64,000 bases of DNA from assembly GCF_000247695.1 (NCBI RefSeq), contig NW_004624854.1, forward strand, positions 451,429 to 515,428. The letters are read 5' to 3'. The stretch comes from Heterocephalus glaber. Its lineage: Eukaryota > Chordata > Mammalia > Rodentia > Bathyergidae. The notes under the pieces were generated by a model. It was not told the DNA's origin. It saw only the letters and a program-made list of their open reading frames with translations, and did not search any database. Positions 21,761 to 32,925 of this stretch are shown piece after piece. Both the position numbers and the translations under genes were made by a program. Within the stretch, counting starts at the first letter, position 1. Each line of letters opens with the position of its first letter.

Positions 21761-22152
21761 TGTTGGCAGCAACGCTACATAATTTTAGGGTAAAATCATT
21801 TGGTTAGCCTAGTTCTGCCTACAGCCCAGCTATGGAATTCTGAGACATAATTCCATTTTGGCCTCCGGTCACAACTGAGACCTCAATGATCCAGAGATGC
21901 TGTGGTTCTCCAGGACAAGAAACATCCTGGGAGCTGAAAACGTCCTGGGAGGAACAAATATCTACTCAGTTCCTCATTGTTCTTGGACTGTTAGCATCTT
22001 GTTTACGCGGATGTACTGAATAAAAGGTGCAGTAAGCTGGGAGCTTCCGTCTCTGCCACCCAGAGCAGCACTGATCAGACCCAAAGCTCAGCTTCTTCTC
22101 AGACTCATTTTTCTACCTTTCCTGTAATTCGCCTTGTGCTGCCGTGGCTCAC
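21761..22152 (+). mobile_element. LTR-like block of an endogenous retrovirus
   Basis: About 390 bases with TG...CA-like ends. A TATA/polyadenylation-type signal gaataaaaggtgc at about 22018 is followed by ctgggagcttccgtctctgc and cacccagagcagcactg, an R/U5-like arrangement seen in rodent ERV LTRs. No gag, pol or env sequence accompanies it. Boundaries and class are uncertain. Confidence 0.45.
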
Positions 22153-22400
22153 AGGAGACTAGGACTTACTGCAGAGGTTCTAGTAACGTCCCCTTTCCCT
22201 GTTCCCTACAAGGGTAAAAGGGTTCCTTTTTTTCCGGGGTCTCTTATAAAGTCACTAATCCCACTCAGGAGAGCTACACCTTCAAGATTCAATTACCTTC
22301 CAAACGCAGCACCTCCCAGGTATCATCATGTTGAGGGTCAGGAGTCCAGGATACGAACTTTGGGAAACATAGTCTTGAGCTCGAAATTATCTTTTGAAAC

Positions 22401-23229
22401 TTTTATAATCACATAAGGCCATGTTTTGTTTTTAGGACACCCCCTCCTGTGGGCTGCAAGGTGTTTTTAAAGTTTCTTGGAATCTGCCGTTGAGATTTGC
22501 TCTGGACCTTGTGCTTCAACAAACCTGAGCACATAAGAAAGCAGCTAATGTGAGACAAGAAGGGTCAGGTCGCTGCACGTGTTACAGGACTGCACAGTTA
22601 AGGACTGCACAGACGTCTGGAACGGGACAATTCGACACACTGGCCAGAGCTTTTTCCTGAACAGATCCAACAAAAGCCACAGATTGAGTTTCTGGACCAA
22701 CACGCCCATTCCAGGACCAACCACTGCGGCCCGGAGCAGGTCGGGGGCGAGGACTGGGGATGGACGGTCAGGTTTCGAGAACCGCGAAGGAAGACTCAGG
22801 GCGGGTGTGGGTGTGGGCGAGGGAGTCGGCTGCAGGCAGTCGGAGTGGCCTGACCCTTACAGGACCGAGCGGGTGGACTGCACTGAGCATGCGTACTCAG
22901 AAATCCCCAAATAACGGGTACTCATCGCTGGGGCGGGGGTGCGTCTTGGAACTTCATGCGGAGGTAGTAGAACTTCAAGTCCATAAATCTTCCCAGATCT
23001 GGAAAAACAGCACGCGGCTTTGGGGTCGACACCGCGGCCTTACAGCTCAACTTGGCACTCTTTGTCCTAGGCGGGAGTGAGGCAGGGCGGGAAGCCTCCA
23101 GCATTCACGCAGCGATTTTGGATTTTAGGGCCCTCTTTAAGCCCAGCATTCCAGATGCCTTCAGGGATCTATTCTCCATCCTGACCACACCCTGGGTAGA
23201 CACAGGGGCACCCGCTCTGCCTCCTCCTT
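22401..23229. other. unique sequence leading into the CpG island
   Basis: CpG density rises from about 22730. A GC box ggggcgggggtgcg is visible at about 22931. No supported exon. This could be the upstream promoter region. Confidence 0.45.
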
Positions 23230-23553
23230 GCAGTTGGGGAGACCCAGGCAGGGCACCTGCCCTTTCCCAGCTTCCTGAGGGGACCTAGGGACGTTTGGCC
23301 CGCAGGACCTCCAGGGTCTCCCCGTCCTCAGGGATCCTCCTGGCCTCCACCCCGCCCCTTCCCGGGTCTTCTCCCCACTGCTCCCCTTCCCGGGGTGCCC
23401 CCCGCGGCCTCCCCGGGTCCCCCCCCGCCCCGTGCCCTCTCCTCCTCGCGGCCCCACGTGCCCCCCCACGCCCCGAGGAGCGGGGCTCACAGTGACGGGA
23501 GCGCGGGGCCGGGCTCCAGGGGGAGGTGAGGGGCCCCCGCGGAGGGAGGGGGC

Positions 23554-23592
23554 GAAGCCGGGAAGGAAGAAGCCGGGAAGGAAGAAGCCGGG
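23554..23592. repeat. 15-base tandem repeat in CpG island
   Basis: gaagccgggaaggaa at 23554, 23569 and 23584 (third copy partial). Read on the minus strand it gives a repeated FFLPG. Confidence 0.9.
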
Positions 23593-23689
23593 CCGGGCGC
23601 GGGCGGTGACGCGCGTGGCGTCCTCGGGGCGCGTCCTCCCTCCCGCGCGTCCCCGAGCCCGGCCGGGCGGCGCGGTACGGTCTCCGGCG

Positions 23690-23951
23690 CGGACGCGGCT
23701 CGATCGCTCCGCAGGCCAGGCCGTGAGCCCCGCGCAGACGCCGCAGCGCCGCTCCGCGTCCCGCTCCTGGCCGCCCGGCCTCCGCCGCGATGCTCCGGGA
23801 AGCCCGCGCCCGAACACGGTGACGGCGCCCGGGGGAGGACGCCGGGGACGCGGCGAACTTCCTGGCCGGCTTCCCGGATGAGACTCCAGCCCGCCCAGCC
23901 CTGCAGCCATGCGGACGCCGCCGGCCGCCTGCGCCTAGACCCCGCCGAAGT
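23690..23951 (+). other. candidate non-coding first exon
   Basis: The right half of CpG island 1 ends at ccgaagt followed by gtaaga (GT at 23952-23953), a reasonable though not ideal donor. Three short upstream ATG frames (near 23790, 23877 and 23909) terminate inside it, so if real it is 5'UTR. The left boundary is arbitrary because no TSS can be seen. Transcript evidence is lacking. Confidence 0.3.
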
Positions 23952-23960
23952 GTAAGACCT

Positions 23961-24819
23961 GCCTTTCCTTGCATCAGTCTTGTCGTTCCCATTGGGAAGA
24001 AAAAATGTTAACGAGTAGAGCCTTCTGTAGAGGCGGCGAAATGTGGTGCATTCGCGGGTCTCGGGCATGTGATTTTCCTTTTGCATTTCTCCTCCTCCCC
24101 AAGGGCTCATTTCTGCTGCTGCCTACGGAGAGCTCTCCGGTCTGTCTGTCCCTCTCAGCTCACAACAGAGGCTGTGTTTACAATACACTCAGATCACCTG
24201 TAAACGAAGGAGCCGAGTTGTTAAGTTTGTCTTTGGAGTTCTTGAAGCAGGAGGCCTAATCTGGATGGATGGTGGTATTATTAATGGTGTGAAAATCTGG
24301 AGCTCGCTAATCTGTTTGGTCATCAGAAGGCTCCTGCCGAGATTGTTTATATAGTGTGGGAGACAGATGGCATCCTAGACGGAGAAGCCAGGCATAAAGG
24401 GCCATTGTATTCTTCTGGAATAGCTACTTACTTGACTGCTGGAAGGTGGGCTGGGGTGGGGTGCAGAGTGGGAAAGACATCGTTTTGATCTCCCCAAGGA
24501 GACATTATAACCTTACCATCTAACAGCATAACCGCTTATTTGTTCTTTCCTTGGACATTGGAAAAGTCATCACCGAACTGTTTGTTTTGATGACTACATT
24601 GGCACATTTTGGCCTCAGTGGTGGTTATGGGAAGCACTTTAAACAGTTATGGTAACAAAAATGCCTTTTAACTTAAAACTGTCTTGCCACTTCAGGGGAG
24701 AAAAATAGTTGTACCTTTCTTAGCTCTTGGCTATACATGGCCCTTGGGCTCACAGTGTCCGGGAGGGACTGTGGTCTCATCTGCTTTCGTTTGGATCCAG
24801 CTTCCTTCCCGGACCTCAG
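23961..24819. other. intron-like sequence
   Basis: No recognised repeat or supported exon follows the island until the candidate at 24820. Confidence 0.4.
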
Positions 24820-24936
24820 GACAGGTCGTTCCCCGACCCCCGGTGTGCGTGTGCCCAGGCTCTCAGCCCGGGCAGCAGTCTATTCTGTGATGCTCTGCCT
24901 GCCTCGGATCGTGCCTTAACCGTGTATGCATCGCAG
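24820..24936 (+). other. candidate internal exon, 39 codons
   Basis: The acceptor-like ccagcttccttcccggacctcag ends at 24819 and the donor tcgcag|gtaggg begins at 24937. The 117 bases between are open in phase 0 across their full length (starts DRSFPDPRCACAQAL, ends TVYASQ). The composition is not distinctive and no family is recognised. A chance open frame between decoy sites is quite possible. Confidence 0.2.
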
Positions 24937-24939
24937 GTA

Positions 24940-25793
24940 GGGGACCTTTGGGCAGTGCATCTCGGAAAGGCTGTGATGTCAGAGAAGAAATCAAAGTCAT
25001 TCTGAACATGTGAGATGAGCCAGTGGGCGGTTCTTGCTCCCACCAGCTCTGTAGATTATTTATATGCTGTAGGTTGCAATTAGGTAAGAAAATTAGTTTT
25101 CTTTCTCTCTTTTTGAATGTGAGGGAAATATTCTCATAAGTTAATATTCACCAACTGCAGGAATAAATTTAACGAACACAGTGTTCAGCCTCTTTGAACA
25201 GGAGGCATGAACATCCTTTAACTTGGGCGAAAAACATTCTTACTCTTTTCTAAGATTGTGTACCACTAAAATCAAAAAAAGGCAAAGAAACCAAGGCTGT
25301 TATCTGTAGTTGAGAATTATGCCGTGGCCTTTTCTTCTCCATGAATGTATTTTGCTGGAGAGGGCCTGAGGGACTCTGCCCAGTTTTGATGATGTGCCCT
25401 GGGGTCAGCAAGATGATCTCATACTTTAAATCTCCCTTGAATCTGTGGCTGGTGTCTGTGTACCTTTCCACCAGGTGTGGATCTCTTTCGGGAAGTGTTT
25501 CTTTAAGAGAACGGAGAGGCTGCTGGGCTGAGGCTTGCTGTGGGCCTGGTCTGCATCTGTATTCCAGTGCTTTGCTGTCTGCTTTCTTGGGGAAAAATGG
25601 AAGCAGTTTGGCCTGCTGTGTGGGTTAGGGAGGGCATGACTGCCCTGAGGGAAAGCCGTCAAAAGTCAGGCCTGGTCAGAAAGAGAAGTCTGTATTTGAA
25701 GTTCAGTTGTCCAGGCAGGACAGGGGTTGCTTCTTCACACACAGGAGGCCTTGTGTATCAGGGTATGAATGAGGGATTAGAAGGTGACCATGA
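24940..25793. other. intron-like sequence
   Basis: No supported exon. Open frames at 25341-25628 and 25540-25890 lack splice support. Confidence 0.4.
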
Positions 25794-25882
25794 GGCTGGG
25801 GATTTAGCTCAGTGGTTCCGCTGCCTGCCTCAAAAGCGGAAGGACCCGAGCTCGATCCCCAGTACCAAAAAAAAAAAAAAAA
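25794..25882 (+). mobile_element. IDL tRNA-derived SINE
   Basis: ggctggggatttagctcagt ... gatccccagtacc with a long A tail, flanked by agaaggtga on both sides. Confidence 0.95.
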
Positions 25883-25980
25883 GAAGGTGATCAGACCTTC
25901 TGGCTTGTCCGTGAGAATGCCAGTTTATTACTGTTGACCTTTCTTAATGATCAAAGTGCCCCCTTTAAAAAGTGCCCTGG

Positions 25981-26066
25981 GGGTTGGGGATTTAGCTCAG
26001 TGGTTCTGCTGCCCTGCCTTGCAAGCGCAAGGTCCCGAGTTGGATCCTCAGTACCAAAAAAAAAAA
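25981..26066 (+). mobile_element. IDL tRNA-derived SINE
   Basis: gggttggggatttagctcag ... gatcctcagtacc and A tail, flanked by aaagtgccctgg on both sides. It lies 98 bases from the previous copy in the same orientation but has its own duplication. Confidence 0.96.
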
Positions 26067-26069
26067 AGT

Positions 26070-27542
26070 GCCCTGGTTTGGGTGGTAAATATCACCCTTG
26101 GAATTAAGGAATACTGAGTATCTTCTTCATGGGCCCTTTCCTGACACTAAATTTTGAGTCTTGCTTCATTTGAGTCTTTCATTTGTTAATTGCAAATAGA
26201 GAAAAGTCAGAAAATTTAAGCTTGCAAAATGCATGAGGAAAAAATAAGTTGCAGGGAAGATGAGAATGACACAATTGCTTGGCATCTATTTACACATATA
26301 AGAAATGAAATAATTTTATGCTCGAGTCAGTAAGTGTCTACCATGCCTGGAAGGCCACTTTATTATTGTCTTACAGCACATTAAGAATTGGCTCTTGTTC
26401 TTTTATTTAAGGCTGACACAGATTGGGATGAGTCCTGTGATTTGGGAGAACAGTTTCTACAAACCCTTTTTGCCAGGCAGATGATTCCGAGGTGCTTGCA
26501 GACAGGGATGCAAGTTTGAGGAGCTCGTGAGCTAGCATTTGGTGCAGTTCTTGGGCATTTCCAAGGGTCTGGTGGCTGTTGCTGTGAAAAGTTGACTCCA
26601 CATTCTTTTAGTTTCTAAGCCCTCTGGGTCATGAGGACAGTAGGAGGCCTGTTGTTTTCTGTGCTTTCTTCTGCCTCCATTTGCCTTTGGGTCTGAGCTT
26701 TTCATACAGTGTGCTCATGGAGAAGGAAAATTGAGCATTTTCGTAGGTCTAGGATGGTATGGGAAGCTTGGTAAGGGCTGGGGCTATACCAAAGTGAGAT
26801 ACCTGAAGCTGTGGCCTCACTTCTGCAAGGGTCTTGGGGGGAATTGCCCGTGTGTAACAGTTCACCTGCAGGGCCAGCTTGTAGGTGTTACAATTAATTA
26901 TGGCTGTCAGCTTTCCAGCCGTCAGTCCTCTACAGTCCTCAGAAGCTTGGTCAGCATGCCTGAATGGGAAGAAATTATGTATCTCCTTTATAAATAGGAT
27001 GACTGTGGAATTTTTTTTTTTAGCCAGCCAAGGACATTTTTGGGAATGAAACGTGGTGCTGACGGGAAGGGGCACCAGGTTGCAAGGATAAAGTTTGGCT
27101 GTCTCAGAACACTGGCATGGATGGTCCACCCAGCCACGGCCCAGATCTTTAGCTTTTATGTGAAGAGTGCTGAATGGCAATGTGTCCTCAGTTTCTCTGG
27201 ACTTGTTCACCTTGTGTGCTTGTGTGTGTGCATGCCTGTGTATGCATGCAAGCACTAATTATATTTGTATAGAATGTCTGTTGTGTGGTTGAAATAAACC
27301 ACTAGAGAAGGTGTAGGCATTAGAAAATTGTGTCTTTATTCATCTCTTTTCCTGGATTAACTTCTTAACTAAACTGTGTACCTCCAGCCCCTCCAAACTT
27401 TAAATTTTCTTCTGATTGTCTAGTTTGAACACCGTTTTGTTGATAAAATTGTTTTGCTTAAAGACCTTTGATGGGTCATGATTTTCTGTTTAATTCTCAG
27501 AGTAAGATCCATAGGCACTTTGTGGTTAGAAGGGAAAAGCAA
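26070..27542. other. intron-like unique sequence
   Basis: A T-run at 27010-27021 before agccagccaaggacattttt gives an acceptor-like look, but the following frame (27040-27258) has no donor or motif support. Confidence 0.45.
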
Positions 27543-28050
27543 TGAAAAAAAATTTATTTGTTCGTTCATTCGTTCATTCCTTCATTCACTCTGTTAGTGT
27601 TTACTGTGTTTCCATGAGTTAGTGTCTGACCTGTGCTGGGGAAATAGTGATGAATAAAACAAAGATCCCGGGCTTTTGGAGTTTTCATTCTATTGGAGAC
27701 AGAAGACAGGTAATAAACCAAATAAATGGGTAAACCACAGAGCATGCTAGTGGGAGCTAGGTGCTTTGAAAGGAAGAGAAAGTAGAACAGGGTAAGTGGT
27801 TGGATAGGCTTTGTGGAGAAAGGGATTAAAGAGACTTAAAGTGGAGTAATAAATGTTGCTTGTGCGATGCCTCAGGCAGGGAGTGCAGAGCAGAGGGAAC
27901 AGAGTGTGAAGGCCCTGAGGTGGGAGTGAGATTGGATGTGTCAGAGACTCCATCTAATGGGCTAGAGGGACCAAGTCCGGGCCAATAGTGAGATCAGAAA
28001 GATAATATGGAGGTGGTAGAGCTCCTAGGGCCTTGTGACATGAGAATAAT
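27543..28050 (-). mobile_element. ancient mammalian repeat (L2-like)
   Basis: Runs of ttcattcattc, then gtttactgtgtttccatgag, gctggggaaatagtgatgaa, taaaacaaagatcccgggct, and aggccctgaggtgggagtga follow the order of an old, widespread mammalian LINE-type repeat. Strand is inferred from the poly-ATTC end. Confidence 0.6.
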
Positions 28051-28339
28051 TAAGATTTCAGCAGTTGTCCTAATATGATCTTGAAATTCATTACAGTGTT
28101 AAAAGATTGTACAGTATTTGTGCTACAAAGGCTGCATTGGTGGTATATATATAGCTTACATTTTGTTACGACCCATTTTATCTTGGTTAATATACTTTCT
28201 ACATCACTGACTTATTTTTTTATCCAAGTATTTTTTGCTGTTACTATTCTCAAATTGTATCCCTGTTTCACAAAAATAGATCACTAGTTCGGAAGTGGTT
28301 TACTGAAGTATAAAGATAGCGATGAAGATACAGACTGAC

Positions 28340-28655
28340 CATCCTTAATCCAAAAACTAGACATCTGAAATGCTTTAAAATCGGAAGTTTTTTGAGCACT
28401 GAATTGATGCTCCAAGTAGAGGATTCCACACCACAAAGCTTTGTTTCCTGCACAAAATTATTAAAAATATTGTATTAAAGGTCTTTAGGCTACATGGGTA
28501 AGGTACACACAAAACAAATGAATTTTGTGTTTGGACTTGGGACCCATTTCCAAGGTATCTAGGTATCCATCATGTATATGCAGATTTTCCAAAGTCTGAA
28601 GAAATCTGGAATCAAAACATGGTTGCAAGCATTTCAACTAGGGGATGCTTGGCCT
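28340..28655. mobile_element. Tigger-like DNA transposon remnant
   Basis: Begins gaccatccttaatccaaaaa, has ctgaaatgctttaaaatcgg and tttttgagcactg, and ends aactaggggatgcttggcc. The ends (ccatccttaatc and ggggatgcttgg) are roughly inverted relatives, as in non-autonomous pogo/Tigger-class elements. The family name is tentative. Confidence 0.45.
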
Positions 28656-28659
28656 TAGT

Positions 28660-30178
28660 CATGTAAACGCCACACACCTTTCAGAATGCCGTGGGCACAG
28701 GGCACTGAGGCCCATGGTACATTTGCAGTGTGGGTCTGTATGCACAGAGAAGGAGCAAGTGCAAGAGTGACAGTTGTGAAGTAGTAGCTGTACAGGAAGA
28801 GGGCAAATGGAAATAAGATAATGAATTTCTCAAAATTGTTTTTCCTTGGCCTCACCACCCATTAACCCTTAGCTGTGTTAGGAGTGAATCCTTCATCCTT
28901 GCCTGTTATGGAGCTTTGTCCATCAGTGGCATGGAGCCCTGGATGTTTTCATTTTCAAACAAAGCACAGTGGGTTCTCTGTTACACTACTGAAGTTTTCT
29001 AGGACAGGCACACAATAATACTTTCCTTTACAAAATTAATGTGTTCTATTGCTAAGATAGGTAAGAGACTGTAACTCCAAGCCTCATTAAAGGACCCTAG
29101 CAGCAAAAATAAGTATGAGTCATCTTATTGAAGGGACACTTGGAAAGTCAGCTGAAAGTTAAAGACAAACATCATCTGTAAGGGGAAACCAGATGTTATT
29201 GACAAAATTCCTTTGTCCAGTGGTATAGTTGGCTGTTGCGTGATATCAGTGGGGCGCAGTGTGGAAGAGTGATTACTACCAAGTTCATGCTAGCAGGTAC
29301 TTCACTTTTTGGTTGGATGGAACTGCCAATGTTGTAATGAGGATGCATTTGGGGAGTGCTTTGTGATGCTATGTTCATCTATCATGGAAAACAGGGAAGA
29401 GGTGTTTCTTTTGGTTAACCATTACTTGTGAGATTGGAGAAGCCACACAGAGGACAGGAGACAACGCACTGGTTTAGGGTACAGCTAAGAAGGCAAAGGC
29501 TTCATGACGAAGAGAAGTGGTACCCAGAAGCCAGTCCATGTGCTAGTCGGTTTACAGAGAAGCTGTAGGGCCATGTGAGCTTCAGGAAATGCTGAAAGAA
29601 AGAGCAAAGACTGTGGACACAGTCAAGACAGGGTCCCGGATTTGAGTGGCTGTGCCTAGTGATGGGCAGTGAGGATGAGATGCTGGTCCCCACTGAAGAA
29701 TGCTGGCTGAACAGGGGACATGGTTCATATATTTCATCTTCACAGGGAGATAATTGTGTAGCAAGAGGAATTTTTCATGACACTGCTAGAAATAATCTCT
29801 GTTCTATCAAGTGGCATGCCTCAGTAAAAAACCTTGACCACAGCAAACCAGGGCAAGGACAGGGAAGGAAGGGAGAATTTTTAACACGTAAACCATATAC
29901 CACAATCTTTGACTGTGAGATTCTTTTCATTAGAGAGTTGGAGGTCTACATTGACCATGAAGGGTGAGAGAAGTAATATTTTGCATAATGGGTGGGTAGT
30001 CCTTCAGGTGGTATGAGTACTATCTCTCAGTGACCCTCTGGCAGAATAAATGGAAGCTCAAAGGGACATTGCAGTGCTCTAGTAAATTTTGGTGGTGAAA
30101 GGGTAAAATGTGTACTTGGTATTTGAGAGCATGTAGAAAGCCACACTGGAAGGAAGATGGGCTTTTAAGATTTTGCAG
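28660..30178. other. intron-like unique sequence
   Basis: No recognised repeat, RNA gene or supported exon. Confidence 0.45.
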
Positions 30179-30260
30179 GGCCAGGGATTTAACTCAGTGG
30201 TTTCACCACCTGCTGCGCAAATGCAAGGACTCGAGTTCGATCCCCGGTACCAAAAAAAAA
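30179..30260 (+). mobile_element. IDL tRNA-derived SINE
   Basis: ggccagggatttaactcagt ... gatccccggtacc and A tail, flanked by agattttgcag on both sides. Box A has a G-to-A change (taactcagtgg). Confidence 0.95.
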
Positions 30261-30439
30261 AGATTTTGCAGTAAGATCCTCGTGAACAAGGCCCTCAGAG
30301 GTTTCCAGGATGTGCTCTGTAATGCTCTTCCCTAACCTAGGTAGAAATGATACCTCTTGTGGTCTTTAGTGGGCCTGGGTTTTCTCTGCTTCTCCTCTCC
30401 CTTCTTCCCTTCTTTTCTCTTCATTTGTACTTTCATTCA

Positions 30440-30615
30440 TTTTTTTCAGTACTGGGTATAGAACTCGGGTCCTTCACCCTGAGTTACATTCTCAGCTCTT
30501 TTAAAATTTTGGGACAGATCCTGCTGAATTGCCCAGGCTGAGCTTGAATTTGTAATCCTCCTGCCTGAGCCTCTCAGCGTGCTGGGATTACAGGTGACAC
30601 CACCTCACCCAGCTT
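30440..30615 (-). mobile_element. composite B1-ID SINE (antisense)
   Basis: Reading the plus strand: an ID-like antisense half (ttcagtactgggtatagaac ... tacattctcagc), a short AT linker, then a B1 antisense half (tgaattgcccaggctgagct ... gtgctgggattacaggtgac). This is the second composite copy in the window, with the same unit order as 13235-13450. Confidence 0.75.
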
Positions 30616-31549
30616 GTTTTTCCCTTCTTTCAGCCATCAAGTTGGCTTTTCTAAGTTAGAAAAGCCTCTGAGAGATCGTACCCTCCATCACTGTGTCGGG
30701 AGCATATATGTGCTGGCCAGGGCAAGAGGGAGAGTGTTTGTAGGGAAGTGAAGTTCTGTGTCTTCCTCCACTGTAATATTCACGTAAAGCACGTGTTATA
30801 ATTAAACCCCTATTTTTCAGTGAAGACCATTTCCTTTTCCCCCTTTGGACTTTACTGAAGACAGAATCATTGTGTCTTGTCTAATAATTATTTTATAGTG
30901 ACGACCATTGTACAGTGCTACTATAGAAGTTATCCATGCATCATTCATAGAAAAACCATTAAATGCATGGAGGAAGGAAGCTACACTCGCTTGGGTGGCT
31001 GGGCAGTATGTGCTCTCTGAAGAAACTCACTGGTGTTTGAAAAAAAGCCCTAGCTCCCTAAAGAGAGCAAGGAAACCTATATCTTATAAGAGCCCACAAG
31101 GAAGGGAGCCTGGGGTTGGGCCAAGGGTGAGGAAATGAAGACAGGGAAAGTACATGGCATCCCCAGGCTGGGATCCCACACTGCAGTGGGCACCTGTGGC
31201 TGGGAGGCTTGTGAGGGAGGAAGACTGCGATTGGAGCTAAGCTTTGAGTTAATTTATGTTTATCATCTATCTGAGTGTTCAGTTTGGGTGACCACTCATA
31301 TTTAAAATTTGTCATGGTTAAGTTACTGCTCTACATATGTGAGAGTGAAAACTGTGGGAAGGGATCAAAATTCTTTCTGAGGATTTCCTATTTTTTTTAT
31401 TAAAGACTAAATTCCTCAAGGGTGAGGACAGTTTATTTATCTCTGCAATCCAGTGAATGCCTCTTAAGCTGAAATGATTGAAAAGACCAAACAAAGTTAA
31501 TTTTCTGCCTTGGAAATTCTTCTGCATGAATTCATTTTTCTCAGTGATT
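30616..31549. other. intron-like unique sequence
   Basis: No supported gene. Short open frames only. Confidence 0.45.
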
Positions 31550-32925
31550 TTTAAAATTAACAGCTTTATTGAGATATAATTAACATATCATAGAATTCAG
31601 CAATTAAAGTGTATAATTCAGTAGTTTTTACTACATTCATGAAGTCCAGCAGTAAAGCTACTTCCAAACCTTTTCCTTACTCCCAAAAGAAATTGTGTAC
31701 CAATTTGTTGCCTTACTCTCCATTCCTCCAAACGTCAACTATTTTGCTCTCCCTGTAGGTTTGTCTGTCTGGCCATTTTATAGAAATGAACTCATACAAT
31801 ATGCTTGTCTTGCGTAATTGGCCTCTTTCACTTAGCATGTTTCAACATGCTGTAGCATGTATCAGTACTTCACTCTTTATGGGCAAATAATATTTCACTG
31901 TATGGCTCTAACCTACTTTGCTTATCCATTCATCAGTTGATGGATATTGGAATGTTATTCCTTTTTGGCTGTCATAAATAATGCTGGTAAGAATGTTTGT
32001 AATGATTTTTTTTTTTTTGCCGGGGATGAAATTTGGGACCTTGCACTTGTGAGGCAGGTGTCAGAACGACTGAGCTAAACCCCCAGCCCTGTAATGATGT
32101 TTTTGTATGAATATCTGTTTTCAATTCTGGGCATATACCTAGGAGTGGAATTACTGGGTCATATGTAACTACATTTATCATTTTGAGAACCTGTAAAACA
32201 ATTTCCATAGTGAGTGCACCATTTTGTGTTCCAGTGGGCAATTCCATGAGGGTTCCAATTTCTCTACACAGTTACCAGCACCTCCTGTTTGGGTTTTTTT
32301 TTTTTTTGCGCTATCCTAGTGGTTCTGAACTTATACAGTATTTTACTGTGGTTTTGATTTGCATATCTGAAATGACTAATGGTGAGCATCTTTTTATGTG
32401 CTTATTGGTCATTTGCATATCTTCTTTTCAGAAATATCTATTCAAATCATGTGCTTATTTTAAGAACAGGATTATTTGTCTATTTTTGAGTTGTAAAAGT
32501 TCTTTACATATTCTGGATACTAGACCTTTACGAGATATAGGACTTAAAAGTATTTTCTTCCATTTGTAGATTCTTTTCAGTTTTTTTGTTAGTGTCCTTT
32601 GAAGCACAAAGTTTGCAAATTTGATGAAGTCCAATTTATCTTTTTTTATGATTCCTTGTCCTTTTGGTATCGTATCTATTTTTGTTGATCTTGTCTGGTT
32701 CTACCCATTATGGGAAGTAGGGAATTGATGTCTCAGTTTTTGCTTCTATATTTTGCATTGCTGTTGTTAGGTGCATAATATGAGTATAATCATGGTTTCC
32801 TCTTGAATTTATCCTTTTATATCACAAAGTATCCTTTGTCTCTAGTAACAGATTTTGTTGTAAAGTCTATTTTGACTAATAATTGTATTGTCACTGTTTT
32901 TCATTACTGTGTGTGTGTAGTATTA
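31550..32925 (-). mobile_element. old L1 (antisense), internally deleted
   Basis: Starts with the reversed 3' region (cagctttattgagatataat, taacatatcatagaattcag), passes through the ORF2 end (tccattcatcagttgatgga, aggagtggaattactgggtc), and finishes with sequence antisense to the ORF2 endonuclease region (tttatatcacaaagtatcct, ttgtctctagtaac). The central reverse transcriptase part is missing, implying a large deletion or a join of two fragments. Confidence 0.75.
32006..32089 (-). mobile_element. IDL SINE inside old L1
   Basis: Antisense copy (tttttgccggggatgaaatt ... gctaaacccccagcc) flanked by tgtaatgat on both sides. Confidence 0.94.

Larger units (their letters stand above)
20936..22400 (-). 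mobile_element. MLT1-type LTR (antisense) carrying later insertions
   Basis: The left arm 20936-21148 (ttgtcttagtttgggctgct, ctgggtggcttataaacagc, agaaatttattttcatagtt) and right arm about 22225-22400 (ggggtctcttataaagtcac, taatcccactcaggagagct) are consecutive parts of one MLT1/MaLR LTR. They are separated by an L1 end, an IDL inside that L1, and another LTR. Confidence 0.65.
23230..23960. promoter_or_regulatory. CpG island 1, probable promoter
   Basis: The densest CpG stretch in the window, with GC boxes (caccccgcccctt at about 23347, cccccgccccgtg at about 23424) and a palindromic E-box CACGTG at about 23455. There is no TATA box. Islands like this in rodent genomes usually mark housekeeping or developmental promoters. 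A plausible 5' splice site on + lies at its right edge. Direction is inferred, and divergent transcription is possible. Confidence 0.7.

Noticed and set aside
23161..23910. 249-codon minus-strand open frame in CpG island 1
   Set aside because: Open in overlapping frames on both strands; Arg/Gly/Pro-rich low-complexity composition is what GC-rich DNA gives. No domain, no splice structure.
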